Below, piece after piece: positions 7,772-17,425 of a stretch of DNA of 64,000 bases. A program made the position numbers and the translations under genes. Position 1 is the stretch's first letter; each line of letters begins with the position of its first letter. Under the pieces are notes generated by a model, which did not search any database, was not told where the DNA came from, and was given only the letters and a program-made list of their open reading frames with translations. Location of the stretch: positions 186,001-250,000 of the forward strand of contig NZ_CAKLPZ010000001.1 in assembly GCF_923081025.1 (NCBI RefSeq), read 5' to 3'. This DNA comes from Neolewinella maritima (GTDB lineage Bacteria > Bacteroidota > Bacteroidia > Chitinophagales > Saprospiraceae).

Positions 7772-10700
7772 ATGACAAAGGCCTTTCTTCCCGTCCTCCT
7801 TCTGCTGGCCACGGCGCTGCCCGCCCAGCTGCGCCTGCTCGTAGCCGGTAATACCGCCGATGCCGGAGCGGACTTTTACCCCGCCCTGCAGACCCGCATC
7901 CGCAGCGGGGAAGGACCGGCTACGGTGCTGTTTGCCGGAGACTTCTTCCCCGAGTGTACGGAGGCGATGCTGGCCTACGACAAGAAGAATGGCAACGGCG
8001 ATCTGGCCTTTCCTACGGTAGCTCCGCTGCTGGCGCTGATCCGGGCCAATCCGGAAACGGAGTTCTACCTGATACCGGGCGACCGCGACTGGGACAAGTC
8101 AGGACCTGAAGGGCTAGACTGTGTGAAGGCCCTCGAAGACTACCTCGAAGATCGGAAACTGGACAACCTGCACTGGCCGCTGGATAAGGGCTGTCCGGGG
8201 CCGGACTTGGTGCAGCTCTCGCCGACCGTGCTGCTGATGACGCTCAATACGCAGTGGTGGAACCACCCCTACACCAAGCCCGTGCCCGCCGACGGCAACT
8301 GTGACTTCGCCGATCCCACCATCGCGCTGGACGAGATCATCAGCGCCATCGAAGAGAACCAGGATGAGAACGTCATCATCGCCGGCCACTTTCCGCCGCG
8401 GTCGCAGGGGCGCTACGGGGGCAAGTTTCCGGCCCGCGATCATTTCCTGCCGCCCGTGATCGGGAGTTTCCGCCTGTCGTGGCGACAGAACGTCGGTACC
8501 CCGGAGGAGCTCACGAATGCACGCTTTGATCAGCTGGCCAGTAAACTCAGCGACTACAACAGCCAGTTTCAGGGACTGGTATTCGTCGGTGCGCAGGACC
8601 ACAGCCAGCAACTGCTGCAGTTCGGCCGCAACCACGTCCTCAACGCCGGTGCTCCGAACGACGGACGCTGGGTGGCCAAGCACAAACCAGCCATCCACAC
8701 GAGCCGGGAGGCCGGCTTTACGGAGCTGACCTACGCGGTGGACGGTAGCGTCACCTACCGCTACATCCATCTAGCTGACCAGGCCGTCGCGCGGCAGGAT
8801 ACCCTGTACCGCGCCCCCTGTGCTGCCTCCACTTCGGATAGCATCCCTTCCAATCCGGCCTTCCCGCCCTGCGGCATCGACTCACTGGCCCTCAGCGACA
8901 TCGCGCGGACGGACTCGACCAGTCTGCTGCTCGCTCCCGGACCGCAGTACGCCCGCAACGGCTTCGGGGAGCTGTTCCTAGGTGCGCACTACCGCGATCT
9001 GTGGGTGACCCCGGTGAAGGTGCCCGTGCTACGGCTACCCGACCGCAAGGGGGGACTGGAGCCCGTACGCCAGGGCGGCGGACGGCAGACAACCAGCCTA
9101 AAACTGCGGGCGGCCGACGGGGAGAGCTACGTCTTCCGCTCGGTAGACAAGGATCCCTCGGGCACCTTCAGCTACGAGATCCGCAATACGCTGGTCGGTG
9201 ATGCGGTGCGCGATCAGACCTCCAGTGGCCACCCCTACGGCGGACTCATCATCGCGCCCCTGCTCGACGAGATCGATATCCTGCACGCTACGCCGAAGTT
9301 GTACTCCCTCTCACCGGGGCCGGGGCTGGGCGACTTCAACCCCACCTTCGGTAACCTGCTCGGCACCCTGGAGATCAAGCCCCAGGGCGATAAGCCGAAG
9401 AAGGGCGAGCCGGGCACCTTCGGGGCGGACGACGTGCTCAAGAGTTTCGAGCTCTTCCGAGCCCGCTACGACGACCAGGAGGTGCGGATCGACTACGACG
9501 AATTTCTGCGCGCCCGGCTGTTCGATCTGCTGATCGGTGACTGGTCCAAGCACGAAGACAACTGGAAGTGGGCCGAGTACGAACGCGGCGATACCCTGCG
9601 CATCCGCCCCATCCCCCGCGACCGCGACAACGCCTTTTCCCTCATGGATGGCCTGTTCCCCTACCTGGCCTCCCGCCGCTGGGCGGTGCCCAACCTGGAG
9701 CACTTCGGCTACCGCCGGCCGGACATCCGCAGCCTGACCTTCCAGGCCCGCCACATGGACCGCCTGCTACTGAGCGGGCTCGACCGGGAGGCCTACCGGC
9801 AGCAGGCCCGGATCATCCAGGATGCCCTCACCGATGAGGTACTGACCGCCGCCGTTGGACAAGTGCCCGCACCGGCGTCCGCGCAAGCAGAAACGAACCG
9901 CCGCTACAATGAGGAGGAGGCCGAGCTGCTGGAAAAACTGAAGGTGCGCCGCGACGAACTGCTCGACTACGCCGACGACTACTACGCCCTGGCGGCACGG
10001 ATCGTGGACGTCGTCGGCACCAACGACGAGGAATCCTTCCTGCTCAGCGCCGAGGCCGACGGCCGCCTCACCGTGACCGTCACCGACCTGAAGGGGAAGA
10101 GCGAGGGGCAGGTGCTGTACCAGCGCACCTTTCTACCCGGCGAGACCCACGAGGTGCGGCTCTACGGACTGGGCGACGACGACACCTTCATCACCCGGGG
10201 CAGGGTGGGGGACCGCATCCGCGTACGGCTCGTGGGCGGACACGGCGAGGATACCTACGTGACGGCCGCGCCGGACGACACGCCGCAAAAGGTGCTGGTC
10301 TACGAGCGACAGCCGGAGGGTACCGCCGCCGCCAAGATCCCCGGCATGCGGCGCGTGCGCAACTGGCGCGACGAGCTGTACTACTACGACCGCACCGCCT
10401 ATAAGTACAATACGCTGGTGCCGCAGGTGGGCGTAGGCCTCAATGGCTACAACGGGGTGCAGGCGGGACTGGGATTCACCTACACCCGGCGCAGCTTCAC
10501 GCGGCGCGACTTCAGTGCGCGCTACCGGGCGTACGCCGAGATCAGCTCGCTGGGCAACGCGGTGTTGACGGCCGGCGCGGAGTTCGGTCAGGTGATCCGC
10601 ACGGTCGATGCCGTGGTGAATACCCGTCTGGGTCGTCCCGATCTGTACAGTTTTTTCTACGGACTGGGCAACAATACGGTGCGCGACCCGGAGGTCGACC

Positions 10701-11440
10701 GCAACACTTTTAACCTGGTCCGCCTGCAGCACTTCGACGTGGAGGGCGGGCTGCGGCAACGCTTCGCCGGGCGCAGCTACGTGCAGCTACTAAGCGGCTT
10801 CCAGAGCAACGAAACCATGGATCGGGAGGGTACCGTCCTGGACCAGCCCGATCGGGTCTACGGCGACGGCGACCTCACCTTCACCTACCTGGCGCCCGCC
10901 GTGGTGCTCGACCTGCGCGACCATCCGGTGTTCCCCTCCAAGGGCGTCATGCTGGAAGCCAGCCACAAGCAGGCCTTCGGCAGCGGTATGGCCGAGGACT
11001 TCGGCGTGAGCCGGGTGGCGGCTGAGATCCACGTGAGCACGCGGCGCTTTCCGATCTCACTGAGTCTGCGCACGGGCTACGCGAACAGCACGGGCACGGC
11101 CCCCTTCTACGAGCTACCGGCCCTGGGCCGCGACAACGGACTGCGGGGCTTCCAGCGCAACCGCTTCGTGGGCGACGGCTACGTATTCTACAACGTCGAA
11201 TTCCGCACGCCACTGGCCCTGGTGCGCAGCCGCATCGCGCCCTTCGCCATCGGTATCCGGGCCTTTTACGACCGCGGCAAGATCCTGGGCGACTACGCCG
11301 GGCCGCGCGATTTCCACGATTCTTACGGGGGCGGGGTGTACCTCATTCCGCTGTCGCGTTCCTTCACCTTCAGCCTGATCGCCGGCTTTTCGGAGGAGGA
11401 AACGGCGCTGATCCAGTTCGGCCTGGGCACCAACTTTTAA
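7772..11440 (+). CDS. Phosphoesterase / kinase-like / Omp85 barrel fusion protein
   Basis: A 1222-residue exported protein (signal peptide about 1-19, ending ATALPAQ). Residues about 20-330 follow a calcineurin-like phosphoesterase pattern (VLFAGDFFPE, YLIPGDRDWD, IIAGHFPPRSQ), but the usual first metal motif reads VAGNTADAG and the terminal GHxH reads GAQDHSQ, so the site may be degenerate. Residues about 440-660 contain SYVFRSVDKD, then LIGDWSKHEDNW and RPIPRDRDNAF, which resembles the D-x-H-x-x-N ... D catalytic loop of atypical kinases (HipA, FAM20, CotH); this is inference. Residues about 880-1222 form a C-terminal Omp85/BamA-type barrel (LGRDNGLRGFQRNRFVGDG, ending in F). Bacteroidota databases often call such proteins BamA/TamA family outer membrane protein. 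Substrate unknown. It converges with the antiporter gene. Confidence 0.8.
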   Translation: MTKAFLPVLLLLATALPAQLRLLVAGNTADAGADFYPALQTRIRSGEGPATVLFAGDFFPECTEAMLAYDKKNGNGDLAFPTVAPLLALIRANPETEFYLIPGDRDWDKSGPEGLDCVKALEDYLEDRKLDNLHWPLDKGCPGPDLVQLSPTVLLMTLNTQWWNHPYTKPVPADGNCDFADPTIALDEIISAIEENQDENVIIAGHFPPRSQGRYGGKFPARDHFLPPVIGSFRLSWRQNVGTPEELTNARFDQLASKLSDYNSQFQGLVFVGAQDHSQQLLQFGRNHVLNAGAPNDGRWVAKHKPAIHTSREAGFTELTYAVDGSVTYRYIHLADQAVARQDTLYRAPCAASTSDSIPSNPAFPPCGIDSLALSDIARTDSTSLLLAPGPQYARNGFGELFLGAHYRDLWVTPVKVPVLRLPDRKGGLEPVRQGGGRQTTSLKLRAADGESYVFRSVDKDPSGTFSYEIRNTLVGDAVRDQTSSGHPYGGLIIAPLLDEIDILHATPKLYSLSPGPGLGDFNPTFGNLLGTLEIKPQGDKPKKGEPGTFGADDVLKSFELFRARYDDQEVRIDYDEFLRARLFDLLIGDWSKHEDNWKWAEYERGDTLRIRPIPRDRDNAFSLMDGLFPYLASRRWAVPNLEHFGYRRPDIRSLTFQARHMDRLLLSGLDREAYRQQARIIQDALTDEVLTAAVGQVPAPASAQAETNRRYNEEEAELLEKLKVRRDELLDYADDYYALAARIVDVVGTNDEESFLLSAEADGRLTVTVTDLKGKSEGQVLYQRTFLPGETHEVRLYGLGDDDTFITRGRVGDRIRVRLVGGHGEDTYVTAAPDDTPQKVLVYERQPEGTAAAKIPGMRRVRNWRDELYYYDRTAYKYNTLVPQVGVGLNGYNGVQAGLGFTYTRRSFTRRDFSARYRAYAEISSLGNAVLTAGAEFGQVIRTVDAVVNTRLGRPDLYSFFYGLGNNTVRDPEVDRNTFNLVRLQHFDVEGGLRQRFAGRSYVQLLSGFQSNETMDREGTVLDQPDRVYGDGDLTFTYLAPAVVLDLRDHPVFPSKGVMLEASHKQAFGSGMAEDFGVSRVAAEIHVSTRRFPISLSLRTGYANSTGTAPFYELPALGRDNGLRGFQRNRFVGDGYVFYNVEFRTPLALVRSRIAPFAIGIRAFYDRGKILGDYAGPRDFHDSYGGGVYLIPLSRSFTFSLIAGFSEEETALIQFGLGTNF

Positions 11441-11441
11441 A

Positions 11442-11457
11442 GCGCGGTCGCGGGTGC
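11442..11457 (-). repeat. Dispersed motif GCACCCGCGACCGCGC
   Basis: The copy fills the gap between two convergent stop codons (11440 and 11463). Confidence 0.65.
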
Positions 11458-11462
11458 GGGGC

Positions 11463-12707
11463 TTAGGTCCGCCGCAGCATCCGCCCGATCATCCGTTCGA
11501 TGGTGAGTCCCTGCACGAGGATCGAGAAGACGACGACGATGTAGGTCATGACCAGGAACATTTCCCGGTTCATCTCCGGAGCCAGGCTCAGGGCCAGGGC
11601 GATGGAGATGCCACCGCGCAGTCCGGCCCAGGTCATGATCGAAGTGGTGTGGGGTGTGAACTGCAGCCTGCGTTCGAAGATCCGTACGGGGAAGTACAGC
11701 GAGGCGTAGCGGCACAGCAGCACGATCGGGATGGCCAGCAGTCCGGCCGTGATGTAGGTGATGTCGTAGTTAAGCACCAGCAGTTCCATGCCGATGAGCA
11801 CGAACAGGATGGCGTTGAGCAGGATATCGATGAGCTCCCAGAACTTGTCTACGTACTGCTCCGTAGTGGCCGACATGGCGCTGGCCCGTACCCGGTCGTT
11901 GCCCACCAGCAGTCCGGCAGCCACCATGGCCAGCGGGGCCGACAGGTGCAGGTGCTCGGCCACTACGGTACCCACCATGACCGCCGCCAAGGTGATGATC
12001 ACCTCGGTGCTGAAGTCGTCGATGGACTTGAGCAGCCGGAAGGTCACCCACCCGAGCAGCAAGCCCAGCAGCAATCCGCCACCCACTTCCTGGGCGAATA
12101 GCTTGGCAATCGCCAGGGGCTCCACCGACTCACCCGGCAGGGCCGCGATGCCGAACAGGGTAAGAAAGAGCACCACACCTACGCCGTCATTGAACAGCGA
12201 CTCACCGACGATCTTGGTCTCCAGGTTCTTGGGGGCATTGGCCTCCTTGAGTATACCCAGCACCGCAATGGGATCGGTGGGGGAGATGATGGCCCCGAAA
12301 AGCAGGCAGTAGAGGTAGCTGACCGGAGCACCCAGTAGTTGTAGTAGGTAGTAGACGGTAGTAGCGATGAGAAAGGTAGAGACCACTACGCCCAGCGTAG
12401 CGAAGGCGATGACCGGCCACCGCTGTTTTTTGAGCTCGTTGAAGTTGGTGTGCAGCGCCCCGGCGAAGAGCAGGAAGCTGAGCATGTAGTCCATCAGCAC
12501 CGTCTCGAAGTTAATTTGCCGCACCAGCTCGGCCTCGGCGCGCAGCAGCGTATCGTCGAAGTAGCTCAAGCCCAGTACGCCCAGGGTGTACAGCAGCGTG
12601 ATCAGCATCAGCCCGATCGTGGTGGGTAAGCGGAGAAAACGGACGTTGAGGTAGCCGAATACGGCGGCCAGGAAGACCAGTCCGGCGATGATGGGATAGT
12701 AGTTCAT
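11463..12707 (-). CDS. CPA1-family Na+/H+ antiporter
   Basis: A 414-residue, strongly hydrophobic protein with about 12 transmembrane helices. The CPA1/NhaP ion-binding signatures are present: FGAIISPTDPIAVLG in the middle and GESLFNDGVGVVLFL shortly after, the latter holding the ND pair of the transport site. Helix 10 appears as WAGLRGGISIALALS, with the conserved Arg. Exchange of cytoplasmic Na+ (or K+) for protons is expected, fitting a marine lifestyle. The protein stops soon after the last helix and lacks the long cytoplasmic regulatory tail of many NhaP proteins. It is transcribed alone, converging with the Omp85 fusion gene and divergent from the SusC gene. Confidence 0.92.
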   Translation of the reverse strand: MNYYPIIAGLVFLAAVFGYLNVRFLRLPTTIGLMLITLLYTLGVLGLSYFDDTLLRAEAELVRQINFETVLMDYMLSFLLFAGALHTNFNELKKQRWPVIAFATLGVVVSTFLIATTVYYLLQLLGAPVSYLYCLLFGAIISPTDPIAVLGILKEANAPKNLETKIVGESLFNDGVGVVLFLTLFGIAALPGESVEPLAIAKLFAQEVGGGLLLGLLLGWVTFRLLKSIDDFSTEVIITLAAVMVGTVVAEHLHLSAPLAMVAAGLLVGNDRVRASAMSATTEQYVDKFWELIDILLNAILFVLIGMELLVLNYDITYITAGLLAIPIVLLCRYASLYFPVRIFERRLQFTPHTTSIMTWAGLRGGISIALALSLAPEMNREMFLVMTYIVVVFSILVQGLTIERMIGRMLRRT

Positions 12708-12818
12708 AGGGTAGATGGGTACAGCTTAGTTGCGCAACCGCCCGCGCCGCTGCTTGTGCGGCTTTGACGTGCATCATTCATATCTCAATGACGGTCACGG
12801 GATACAGCGGATTATGAG

Positions 12819-12826
12819 TAATTTTG
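12819..12826 (+). promoter_or_regulatory. -7 box TAATTTTG upstream of the SusC gene
   Basis: TAATTTTG matches TANNTTTG, 61 bases before the SusC start; a -33 TTG is not obvious. It would drive the polysaccharide utilisation operon. Confidence 0.4.
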
Positions 12827-12887
12827 CCGGAGCTTACCTAGCGTTCCACTCCGCCATTGCGGGAGGGAGCGGTCAACCCCACGCTGC

Positions 12888-15800
12888 ATGCCCAGATTTA
12901 TACTGTTTGTCGTCCTCCTCGGGGCGAATTTCGGCCTTTTTGCCCAGTCCTTCCCCCTTAGCGGTACAGTATTAGACGCAGAAAGCGGCGACCCCCTCAT
13001 CGGCGCCAGCGTGATCGTAGACGAAGCAGTTGAAAGCGGCACCCTCCGGGGTACGGTCACGGACATCGACGGGAGCTTTCAACTGGCCGACATCACCACC
13101 GGCACCGTACTACGGATCACTTACACCGGCTTCGTACCCACTACGGTAACCGTAGCCAGTGCCGAGCCCCTCACCATCTCATTGGGCACCGACGTACAGG
13201 CACTCGACGAAGTAGTGGTGATCGGCTACGGTACCCAGCGGAAGCGCAGCGTCACCGGGGCGGTCTCGACGGTCGACTCAGAGACCATCGACGAGCTAAA
13301 GCCCGTGAAGATCGAGCAGGCCCTGCAGGGTACGGTCGCCGGCGTGAACGTCACCACCCAGTCGGGCGCGCCCGGCGCCGGACTAAATATCCGCATCCGG
13401 GGGGTAGCCACGAACGGACAGAACGCCCCGCTGGTCATCATCGACGGCTACCAGGGTGACCTGAGTACGGTCAACCCCTCCGACGTAGCTACCATCACCG
13501 TACTCAAGGACGCCCAGGCGGCGGTCTACGGTACGATCGGTGCCAACGGCGTCATCCTGATCACCACCAAGACGGGCGAGCGCAACCAGCCTACCCAGCT
13601 GCGCTACAATACCTACTACGGCACCCAGGAAACCTCGCGCTCCCTCAACCAGCTCAACGCCACCGAGTATGCGCTGCTGCTCAACGAGGCCTACGCCGCC
13701 GGTGGACAGGCCCTGCCCTTCCCGGATGCCTCCGGACTCGGCTTCGGCACCGACTACCAGGACGAAGTATTCGAGAACGCCCCCATCCTGAGCCACGACC
13801 TGACCGCGTCCGGCGGCAGCGATAAGATGACCTATTCCATTGGCGGATCGTACCTGGATCAGGACGGTATCATCGGCGGCGACAAGGCGGGCTTCAGTCG
13901 CGCTACTGGCCGGGTTGCCCTGGGGGTAGACCTCGCCTCCCGCCTCAAGCTGTCCACCAACGCCATCTTTACCAATATCTCACGCCGCTCCCTCAGTGAG
14001 GGCGGACTGGGATCGGTGCTCTTCAACGCTCTCAACGCACCACCTACCCTGCCCCTGCGCGATGCGGACGGCGCATTCAGCCTGGTGCCCAGTACGCCGG
14101 GACTCGGTATCGAGGTCATCAACCCCGCCGCCCAGATCGCCAATACCTTCAACGACTACACCCTCAACAAACTGAACGGACAGGCTACCCTCGACTACAG
14201 CGTAGTAGACGGCCTGACCCTTACCGGCCGCGTAGGCTTCAACACCTCCAACAGCGAGAGCCGCAACTTCAACAAGCGGCTCAGCTATGGAGGTAAGGTC
14301 TTCGATGTGACGCGCAGCAGCGTCAATCAGAATCGGATCAACGACAACAACTACTCCCTGGACCTCTACGGTACCTACGTAAAGACCCTGGGTGGTAACC
14401 ACAATCTGACCGCTACGCTGGGTACTACGGTGTACCGCGAGCTGGGCGACGGACTGTTCGCGACCGGCTTCGACGTACCCAACAACGACTTCGAGTTTGC
14501 CGACCTCAGTCTGGCCACCGGCACCAGTCCGGAAGGGGCCCGCGACGTAGGCAGCTACTCCTACGACGAGCGGCGGCTGTCGTACTTCGGCCGGGTGCAG
14601 TACGACTACGCCGAGCGCTACTTCCTCACCGCCATGCTGCGCCGCGATGCCTCCACCAAGTTCGGTCCGGAGAACCGCACGGCCTACTTCCCCTCCTTCA
14701 CCGCGGGCTGGATCGCGCTGGACGGCGAGCGCCTGAGCGGCAACAGTCCCATCGACCTGCTCAAACTGCGCATCAGCTACGGTATCCTGGGTAATGACCA
14801 GATCCTTAACAACGGCTACATCGGTACCCTAAGTGGAGAGGCTACCTACGTCTTCGACGGCATACTGGTCAACGGTACCGCCATCGGTGCCCTGCCCAAC
14901 CCCGCCCTGCAGTGGGAGGAGGCCAAGAAATTCAATACCGGCTTCGACCTGAACCTGCTCGACTACCGCGTCACGATCACCGCCGACTACTTCGTCAATA
15001 CCCGCGATAAGCTGCTGATCAGCAACATCCCGGTGTCGGGCATCGTCGGCACGGCAGCCCCGGGCGCGGCGGCCCCCACGGTCAACGCCGGTGCGGTACG
15101 CAACAGCGGGTTGGAGTTCGCGATCAACTACCGGCAACGCATCAACAGCGACTGGCGGGTAAACCTCAGCTACAACTTTGCCACCCTGGACAACGAGGTG
15201 CTAGAGGTCAACAACGGCACCGGCTTCATCGAGGGTGGTGGCTTCGGCGTAGGCCAGCTGGCCCCCTCACGCATGGAGGTCGGTCTGCCCATCGGCTACT
15301 TCTACGGCTACCAGACGGACGGCATCTTTCAGACGGCCGGCGAGATCGAGGGTGCCCCCTCCCAGACCGCCCTCGGTGCGGCCGCCCAGCCGGGTGATCT
15401 GCGCTACGTAGACGTGAACGGCGACGGCGTCATCGACCCCAACGACCGCACCTACCTCGGCGACCCGATCGCGGACCTCACCATGGGCTTCAACGCACAG
15501 GTGGAATTCCGCCGCTTCGACTTCACGGCCTACGCCTTTGCCAGCCTGGGCAGCGAGATCGTACGCAACTACGAGCGCGCGCTATCGGATGTGAACCGCC
15601 TCGACTACTACCTCCAGCGCTGGACCGGACTCGGCAGCACCGATGAAGTACCCCGGGTCACTACCGCCGCTACGGCCAACCAGGTGTTCTCCGACTTCTA
15701 CGTTGAGGACGGCTCCTTCCTGCGCCTGCAGACCGTAACCCTGGGCTATACCCTGCCGCTGGCCATCGGCAAGCGCGACAACTCCAGCCTGCGCCTGTAC

Positions 15801-15947
15801 TTCAGTGGGAACAACCTGCTGACCGTGTCCAACTACCTCGGCTACGACCCGGGGGCATCCTCCGGTGCACCCATCGGTGGGGGCATCGACTTCGGCTTTT
15901 ACCCCATCGCCCGCTCCTTCCTCGTCGGTGCTAACCTCAGCCTGTAA
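12888..15947 (+). CDS. SusC/RagA-type TonB-dependent outer-membrane transporter
   Basis: A 1019-residue protein with a signal peptide (1-20, ending GLFAQ), an N-terminal carboxypeptidase-regulatory-like domain (about 22-105), a plug domain beginning near VVIGYGTQRKRSVTGAV, and a long barrel ending in a SusC-type C-terminus. SusC proteins import oligosaccharides across the outer membrane using TonB energy, with SusD as the lid. The stop codon overlaps the next start (TAATG at 15945-15949), so translation with SusD is likely coupled. Downstream GH16 genes suggest beta-glucan, probably laminarin, as the cargo; this is inferred from context, not from SusC itself. It is the first gene of a five-gene unit. 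Confidence 0.95.
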   Translation: MPRFILFVVLLGANFGLFAQSFPLSGTVLDAESGDPLIGASVIVDEAVESGTLRGTVTDIDGSFQLADITTGTVLRITYTGFVPTTVTVASAEPLTISLGTDVQALDEVVVIGYGTQRKRSVTGAVSTVDSETIDELKPVKIEQALQGTVAGVNVTTQSGAPGAGLNIRIRGVATNGQNAPLVIIDGYQGDLSTVNPSDVATITVLKDAQAAVYGTIGANGVILITTKTGERNQPTQLRYNTYYGTQETSRSLNQLNATEYALLLNEAYAAGGQALPFPDASGLGFGTDYQDEVFENAPILSHDLTASGGSDKMTYSIGGSYLDQDGIIGGDKAGFSRATGRVALGVDLASRLKLSTNAIFTNISRRSLSEGGLGSVLFNALNAPPTLPLRDADGAFSLVPSTPGLGIEVINPAAQIANTFNDYTLNKLNGQATLDYSVVDGLTLTGRVGFNTSNSESRNFNKRLSYGGKVFDVTRSSVNQNRINDNNYSLDLYGTYVKTLGGNHNLTATLGTTVYRELGDGLFATGFDVPNNDFEFADLSLATGTSPEGARDVGSYSYDERRLSYFGRVQYDYAERYFLTAMLRRDASTKFGPENRTAYFPSFTAGWIALDGERLSGNSPIDLLKLRISYGILGNDQILNNGYIGTLSGEATYVFDGILVNGTAIGALPNPALQWEEAKKFNTGFDLNLLDYRVTITADYFVNTRDKLLISNIPVSGIVGTAAPGAAAPTVNAGAVRNSGLEFAINYRQRINSDWRVNLSYNFATLDNEVLEVNNGTGFIEGGGFGVGQLAPSRMEVGLPIGYFYGYQTDGIFQTAGEIEGAPSQTALGAAAQPGDLRYVDVNGDGVIDPNDRTYLGDPIADLTMGFNAQVEFRRFDFTAYAFASLGSEIVRNYERALSDVNRLDYYLQRWTGLGSTDEVPRVTTAATANQVFSDFYVEDGSFLRLQTVTLGYTLPLAIGKRDNSSLRLYFSGNNLLTVSNYLGYDPGASSGAPIGGGIDFGFYPIARSFLVGANLSL

Positions 15948-17425
15948 TGCTATCGCTCATGCCAAGTAACATCAAACTCATCCTGTGCGCTGCACTGCTG
16001 GTCCTCACCGCCGCTTCCTGCGAGGAGGAATTCATCGACCGCGACCCGGTGTACTCCATCGACTCGGAGAACTACTTCAATTCGGAGTCTGACTACTACA
16101 ATGCTTTGATCGCCGCCTACGACCTGCTGCAGCCCAGCTACCTGAACGTCATGCTCGGTGAGATCGCCTCGGACAATACCCTAGCCGGCGGCGAGAGCGC
16201 CAACGACGTGATCGGTATCCAACAGGTGGACGATATGATCCACACCCCGGTCAACGACCAGCTCGATAACATCTGGGACTGGATGTTTGCCGGAGTCAAC
16301 CGCGCCAGCTTCTTGCTGGAGTTCCAGGATAAGATCGACTTCGAGGGCAAGGCCCAGCTACTGGCCGAGGCACGCTTCCTGCGGGCCTACTACAATTTCG
16401 AACTGGTGAAGTGGTTCGGTCCCATTCCGCTGAAGGAGACCCGCTTTTCCCTGGGTGACGAGACGAGCATCCCACGCTCTCCGGTCAGCGCAGTCTACGA
16501 CTTCATCGAAGCAGACCTCATGGCCGCTATCTCCGAGCTCGCTGTTACCGCCCCCCAGGTGGGTCGCGTATCCCGGGGTGCCGCCCAGGCCCTGCTGGGT
16601 AAGGTGCACCTGTACCAGGAAGAATACACGGACGCCGCCCGGCTACTGCAGGAGGTGATCAACTCGGGCAACTACCGCCTGACGGACGACTACGACCAGA
16701 TCTTCGAGCTGGCCGGCGAGCACGGTCCCGGCTCGGTCTTCGAGGTGGAGTACACCGATGCGGAGGGCGCGGGCTTCGGCTGCCTACAGTGCAGCGAGGG
16801 CAACGTGGCCGTGGGTTTCAACGGGATCCGCAACTATACCGGACCCCTGTTCGACGGCGGGTTCAGCTTCAACGTGCCGGTACAGGAAGTGTACGACGCC
16901 TTCGCACCGGGTGACGGGCGCCGCGACGTAGCCATCCTGAACATCGACGCCTGGGCCGAAGAGACCGGGGCCAGCTTCGGCATCGGCTTCGAGCACACCG
17001 GCTTCTACAACCGCAAGTACATCGCCCGGAAGGGAGACAGCAACATCGGTGACCAGAACCTGACCAACCCCAACAACTACCGGTCCATCCGCTACGCCGA
17101 CGTGCTGCTGATGGCCGCCGAGGCGCTCAACGCAACCGGGCAGGACGAGCAGGCCCGCGACTACCTCAATCAGGTGCGCCGCCGTGCCTTCGGTGATATG
17201 GACCACGACATCAGTGCATCCGGAGACGCCCTGCGCGACTTCATCCTGGCCGAGCGCCGGCTGGAGCTAGTCGGGGAGGGCCACCGCTTCTTCGATCTGG
17301 TGCGTACCGGCCGGGCCGCCGCCGCCATCGACGGTTTTACTACGGGCAAGCACGAGCTGTTTCCCATACCCTTCCAGGAGATCCAGTTCTCTAATGGCAA
17401 CTGGACCCAGAACCCCGGCTACTAA
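15947..17425 (+). CDS. SusD/RagB-type glycan-binding lipoprotein
   Basis: A 492-residue lipoprotein: lipobox LTAASC with C25 followed by acidic EEEF, a typical surface-export signal in Bacteroidota. The body matches the SusD/RagB family, with helical TPR-like segments (LLAEARFLRAYYNFELVKWF), the central loop region and the C-terminal RRLELVGEGHRFFDLVRTG. SusD proteins cap the SusC barrel and bind the glycan. The start overlaps the susC stop in TAATG; an in-frame ATG at 15959 is an alternative. The stop again overlaps the next start (TAATG at 17423-17427). Confidence 0.95.
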   Translation: MLSLMPSNIKLILCAALLVLTAASCEEEFIDRDPVYSIDSENYFNSESDYYNALIAAYDLLQPSYLNVMLGEIASDNTLAGGESANDVIGIQQVDDMIHTPVNDQLDNIWDWMFAGVNRASFLLEFQDKIDFEGKAQLLAEARFLRAYYNFELVKWFGPIPLKETRFSLGDETSIPRSPVSAVYDFIEADLMAAISELAVTAPQVGRVSRGAAQALLGKVHLYQEEYTDAARLLQEVINSGNYRLTDDYDQIFELAGEHGPGSVFEVEYTDAEGAGFGCLQCSEGNVAVGFNGIRNYTGPLFDGGFSFNVPVQEVYDAFAPGDGRRDVAILNIDAWAEETGASFGIGFEHTGFYNRKYIARKGDSNIGDQNLTNPNNYRSIRYADVLLMAAEALNATGQDEQARDYLNQVRRRAFGDMDHDISASGDALRDFILAERRLELVGEGHRFFDLVRTGRAAAAIDGFTTGKHELFPIPFQEIQFSNGNWTQNPGY

